NCBI GenBank assembly: GCA_030617005.1
Contig: JAUWWH010000072.1
Span: forward strand, 1-5,729
Length of the DNA: 5,729 bases
Direction: 5' to 3'
Source: Candidatus Bathyarchaeota archaeon
Lineage (GTDB): Archaea > Thermoproteota > Bathyarchaeia > RBG-16-48-13 > GCA-020355125
Positions 5,106-5,729 of the stretch are shown one piece after another. The notes beneath the pieces were generated by a model. The model worked only from the letters and a program-made list of their open reading frames with translations. It had not been told where the DNA came from and made no database searches. Each line of letters begins with the position of its first letter. Position 1 is the stretch's first letter. A program made the translations under genes and the position numbers.

Positions 5106-5729
5106 GTGGATGATGTAGCTCTACCAGAGCCATGGGAATTGGTCGTTGCTACGATAACGCGTATTGTTCCCTACGGGTCCTATGTGACTCTGGATGAGTA
5201 CAATAATGTTGAGGGTCTTCTACACATCTCTGAACTCTCCACAAGATGGGTAAAGAACATTAAAGACCATGTTAGAGAAGGGCAGAAAACAGTCAAAAAG
5301 GTGTTAAGGGTTGATCCCAATAAATTGCACATTGATGTTTCCCTTAGACGGGTTTCCGATATGGAGAGAAAGAAGAAACTTCTCCAATGGAAACAGGAAA
5401 ATCGTGGTAAAAAACTTTTAGATACAGTCGCTGAATTAATAGGAATTAGTTCAGATGAAGCATATGAGAAGATAGGAATTCCTCTTGAGGATCATTTTGG
5501 GAGCATCTACTTGGGAATGGAACAAGCAGTGATAATGGGTGAAGGTGCATTAGTTAAAATCGATGTGCCCAACAAATGGGCAACAGTTTTAACTCAACTA
5601 ATTAAAAGTAAGATAAGCCTTCCCCAAGTTAAGATAGGTGGCATTCTTGAATTAAAGTCGAATAAACCTGACGGTATCTTTCTGCTTAAGAAAGCTTTCA
5701 CCAAGGCAAAGAGCTTCAAAAAGCCAAAA
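5106..5729 (+). CDS. Translation initiation factor aIF2 alpha subunit (3' end missing)
   Basis: aIF2-alpha is one of three subunits of the archaeal initiation factor that carries Met-tRNAi to the small ribosomal subunit. The frame runs 208 codons from GTG 5106 to the window edge without a stop; family members are about 260-275 residues, so roughly the last quarter is missing. Residues about 8-85 are the S1/OB domain: WELVVATITRIVPYGSYVTL, EGLLHISELSTRWVKNI, VKKVLRVDPNKLHIDVSLRR. S45 in ISELSTRW lies in the loop matching the region around eukaryotic Ser51, the phosphorylation site; modification here is not shown. A helical middle domain with KKLLQWKQE follows, then the start of the C-terminal alpha-beta domain that binds the gamma subunit (from about 170). 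The last gene of the cluster in many archaea, nop10, would lie beyond the edge if present. Confidence 0.93.
   Translation, partial: MDDVALPEPWELVVATITRIVPYGSYVTLDEYNNVEGLLHISELSTRWVKNIKDHVREGQKTVKKVLRVDPNKLHIDVSLRRVSDMERKKKLLQWKQENRGKKLLDTVAELIGISSDEAYEKIGIPLEDHFGSIYLGMEQAVIMGEGALVKIDVPNKWATVLTQLIKSKISLPQVKIGGILELKSNKPDGIFLLKKAFTKAKSFKKPK

Overview
The window is archaeal chromosome, AT-rich by eye (not counted). The archaeal signs are a two-subunit primase, a Gins51-type GINS protein, ribosomal proteins L44e and S27e, aIF2-alpha, TATA-like promoters and Shine-Dalgarno sequences of the GGTGA(T) type. The gene order and the sequences suggest the TACK group (Thaumarchaeota/Bathyarchaeota-like), probably not an extreme thermophile. 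This placement is an inference and needs a tree.

Layout. Positions 1-846 contain no intact known gene but are not empty: they hold what look like decayed genes. A relic at the left edge (about 3-172, +) is unidentified. At 315-549 (+) lies a clearly recognisable dodecin, a small flavin-binding protein, broken by two in-frame stops and a frameshift. At 621-834 (-), just downstream of pyrI, is a small unidentified ORF that appears to have lost its C-terminus to a one-base slip in an A run. From 847 on everything is dense and intact: pyrI (-, regulatory chain of aspartate carbamoyltransferase), then divergently priL and priS (DNA primase large and small subunits, overlapping by 4 bases), gins51, a short promoter-bearing gap, and rpl44e, rps27e and the first 208 codons of aIF2-alpha, which runs off the right edge.

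The genes work as two modules. PriL and PriS form the heterodimeric primase and GINS activates the MCM helicase, so priL-priS-gins is a replication module. L44e, S27e and aIF2-alpha are translation components. Joining these two modules is a known conserved archaeal neighbourhood. pyrI is read away from it and has a separate promoter with a short palindrome in its leader. No pyrB partner is visible.

I found no defence system, CRISPR array, mobile element or tRNA/rRNA gene. The most notable new observations are the dodecin pseudogene, the frameshifted small gene behind pyrI, and two insertions in PriS: an extra CxxC/CxxC zinc-ribbon-like unit inside the usual zinc site, and a segment resembling two helix-hairpin-helix motifs just before the third catalytic aspartate.
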